In this document: piece after piece, positions 62,505 through 64,000 of the stretch | Numbering within the stretch: position 1 is the stretch's first letter | Layout: the number at the start of each line of letters is the position of its first letter | Source: Hexactinellida sp. DTS-2022 | Lineage: Eukaryota; Porifera; Hexactinellida | Length of the DNA stretch: 64,000 bases | Direction of reading: 5' to 3' | NCBI GenBank assembly: GCA_028753945.1 | Contig: JAPNXP010000005.1 | Span: forward strand, 1 to 64,000 | The notes under the pieces: model-generated | What the model was told of the DNA's origin: nothing | What the model saw: the letters and a program-made list of their open reading frames with translations, nothing else | Database searches by the model: none | Made by a program: the position numbers and the translations under genes

Positions 62505-64000
62505 TCAAACGTGTACTTCCTGTGCTTTCTGCCAGTCAGCAAGGTAGATGCATTCCTTGCTCAGAATCGGTTGGTAGGTATTGTCCGTCAGCAGCTGGCA
62601 GCCCCCCAGGTACGCCGCGTGCTCTCGCTCGCTCTGCGCGTTTATGCCGATCTGGAATCCCCTGCGGTCCCTACAGAATACAGGTAACTGTAGTACAACT
62701 CCCTACATAATACAGGTGACACTAATGCCTATAACACTATAGCCTACCCCTGCTGCGAGAGGATGAGGGTCAGCTCCTTGTGCAGCCGCTCGGGCAGCCC
62801 CGGCAGCAGGGAGGTGCCGCCCACCAGCAGCACGCGCTTGGCCAGGCCGCGTCTCAGGTCGATGTCCACGCGTTCAAGCGCCTGCGCCACGTACCGCGGG
62901 AGCGAGGGGAAGTCCCGCCCCATGAGTCCCGGCTGGAAGAGCACCTCCGCGCACTGGAACCGCTCGGCGCACACCCGCAGGCTGCAGTGCGCACTGTTCG
63001 GCGGCGCGAACTCGGCCAGGTCCACGGCTCTCTCGAGGCTAGACACAGGATAACAGCTGTCGACCGACCGGACAACTCACCTCTGCGGGTCCTCCTCCGC
63101 CAGGGCCAGCTCCCGCTCCGGGTCCAGCGACACGAAGGCGTGTCTCTCCTTCAGCAGACGCCACAGGTAGCTCTCCACCAGCGAGGAGGTGCGCACGTTC
63201 CGCTTAGCCAGCAGCTGCGCGAGGTACGCGTCGATCAGGTGTCCCCCCAGCTCCGGGTTCCGCTGCGCCGCCGACTCAAGGACTATTCCCTCCACGATGG
63301 GAACAACCTCCATGCCCCCGCCAACCCGCACCACAAGAGCTATAAGAGCGTAACAGACAGGAGACAGGGGACAGGGGGACAGGTATAAGGGGGGCTACTA
63401 ACCTGTGAGAGAGGCGGGGTCGTGGTAGAGAGAGAGGCGAGTCGCCGGCAGGAGGGTCAGGGCCCCGAGTCCGAGCTCCCCGAGGATGACGTGGCATATG
63501 TCCTCCGTGTAGCCGGTCCATGCGTGCGGCAGCGCGAGCAGCAGACGGACCCTGTGTCTCTCCCGTATGCGCATCAGGTCGCAGAGGAGGTAGTAGAGCA
63601 GCGAGCTCAGATGCAGCGGCCGGAACACGTTCTGCCGCAGGTCCTGCGAGTACCGGAACCCCTCCGTTAGCCGGGAGCCGGTTCGCCGCGAGGCCGGCAG
63701 CGCCGCCTCGAAACCCCAGCGGAACTCTGCGCTCAGCTCCGCCTCCTCCGCGTGCGTCAGCACCGACGGGAAGTACAGCAGCGGCCCGCCCGCCCCCTGC
63801 TGGGAGAACCCTATACACAGTACAGTACATTATAGTATAGCACAGTATAGTATAGTAGCACAGAACAGTACAATACAGTACAGCACAGTATAGTACAGCA
63901 CAGTATATTAGTACAGAGCTATAGAAGAGCGCTTACCTGCGCGGACAGAGCAGGAGCCCACGACCACCACCAGGTCCGCCACCTCTTCGGGGTGCGACTC
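62505..64000 (-). CDS. Divergent actin-related protein, 5 exons, 5' end cut by window edge
   Basis: In reading order the minus-strand exons are 64000-63937, 63810-63403, 63339-63081, 63038-62748 and 62670-62505 (TGA at 62505). Introns are 126, 63, 42 and 77 nt, all GT-AG, and phases agree at every join. The 395 visible residues span the actin fold from near the N-terminus: the first phosphate loop region (VGSCSVRAGF), the second (RVGGG, about 162-166), ERFQCAEVLFQP (269-280), the adenosine loop GGTSLLPG (317-324) and the C-terminal YLGG (361-364). Length is close to conventional actin (375), so only the start is missing. The two Asp residues that coordinate metal and phosphate in actin are replaced by Val (13) and Arg (162), suggesting altered or lost ATP hydrolysis. 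Subdomain 3 resembles conventional actin. Partial resemblance to Arp10/Arp11 is too weak for a subfamily call. Confidence 0.82.
63039..63080 (-). other. 42-nt intron of the actin-related gene
   Basis: On the minus strand the donor is AG followed by GTGAGT and the acceptor is CTAG. Removal joins AG to C, giving a Ser codon, and continues in frame. At 42 nt it is near the lower limit for spliceosomal introns in animals and supports a lineage with very compact introns. Confidence 0.75.
63811..63936 (-). repeat. Intron with AGTAC/AGTAT pentanucleotide-like repeats
   Basis: The intron between the first two visible exons of the actin-related gene consists mainly of degenerate TAGTA, CAGTA and CAGCA units (+ strand 63816-63905). 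Splice sites are GTAAGC and TATAG on the minus strand. Such a tract is expected to vary in length between individuals. Confidence 0.7.

Noticed and set aside
62763..63840. Long + strand frames opposite the actin-related exons, including one of about 200 codons
   Set aside because: GC-rich DNA gives long open antisense frames; the minus-strand exons match the actin fold and have consistent splice phases.
1..64000. Telomere repeats, tRNA or rRNA genes, and autonomous transposons
   Set aside because: No TTAGGG-type arrays, cloverleaf with anticodon arm, rRNA-like segment, transposase or reverse transcriptase frame was seen.

Overview
The window looks like a eukaryotic, probably animal, chromosome segment at the edge of a large satellite block, possibly a centromere or pericentromere. 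About 94% of it is tandem repeat. Only the last 2.6 kb carries recognisable genes: two spliced, GC-rich protein genes with very short introns (42-126 nt) and canonical GT-AG sites. I cannot name the species. The animal-type tetraspanin (CCG motif, six extracellular cysteines), a polyadenylation signal, small introns and AT-rich satellites suggest a compact-intron invertebrate.

Region 1 (1-18794) is satellite A: about 88.6 head-to-tail copies of a 212-bp AT-rich monomer, nearly identical throughout. I saw only a 1-bp insertion near 7188, the same 1-bp-longer variant in two copies three units apart, and one substitution in the last full copy.

Region 2 (18795-60092) is satellite B: about 235 copies of an unrelated 176-bp monomer, joined directly to satellite A with no spacer. 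It has several monomer classes (called A-E here) in higher-order repeats: an A-B-C trimer (528 bp), an A-B-D-E-B-C hexamer (1056 bp), and 4048-bp (23-monomer) duplications. Almost every monomer carries a palindrome with half-site ATTGTACGCA. In D monomers one base change in the left arm breaks it. The array ends on the right at the centre of this palindrome.

Region 3 (60093-61410) is unique-type intergenic DNA. It holds a tandem duplication whose first copy was hit by a 68-bp inverted-repeat transposon (MITE-like), an AT-rich stretch, a compact structured RNA-like block (about 60654-60929) containing a hammerhead ribozyme core and ending in a T6 run, a possible transposon end next to a C9 run, and a putative promoter with a perfect three-unit heat-shock element and a TATA box.

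Region 4 (61411-64000) contains a complete three-exon tetraspanin gene on the + strand (264 aa) and, converging on it, five exons of a divergent actin-related protein on the - strand (395 residues visible; its start lies just beyond the right edge). The two genes end 128 bp apart. No functional link between them is evident.
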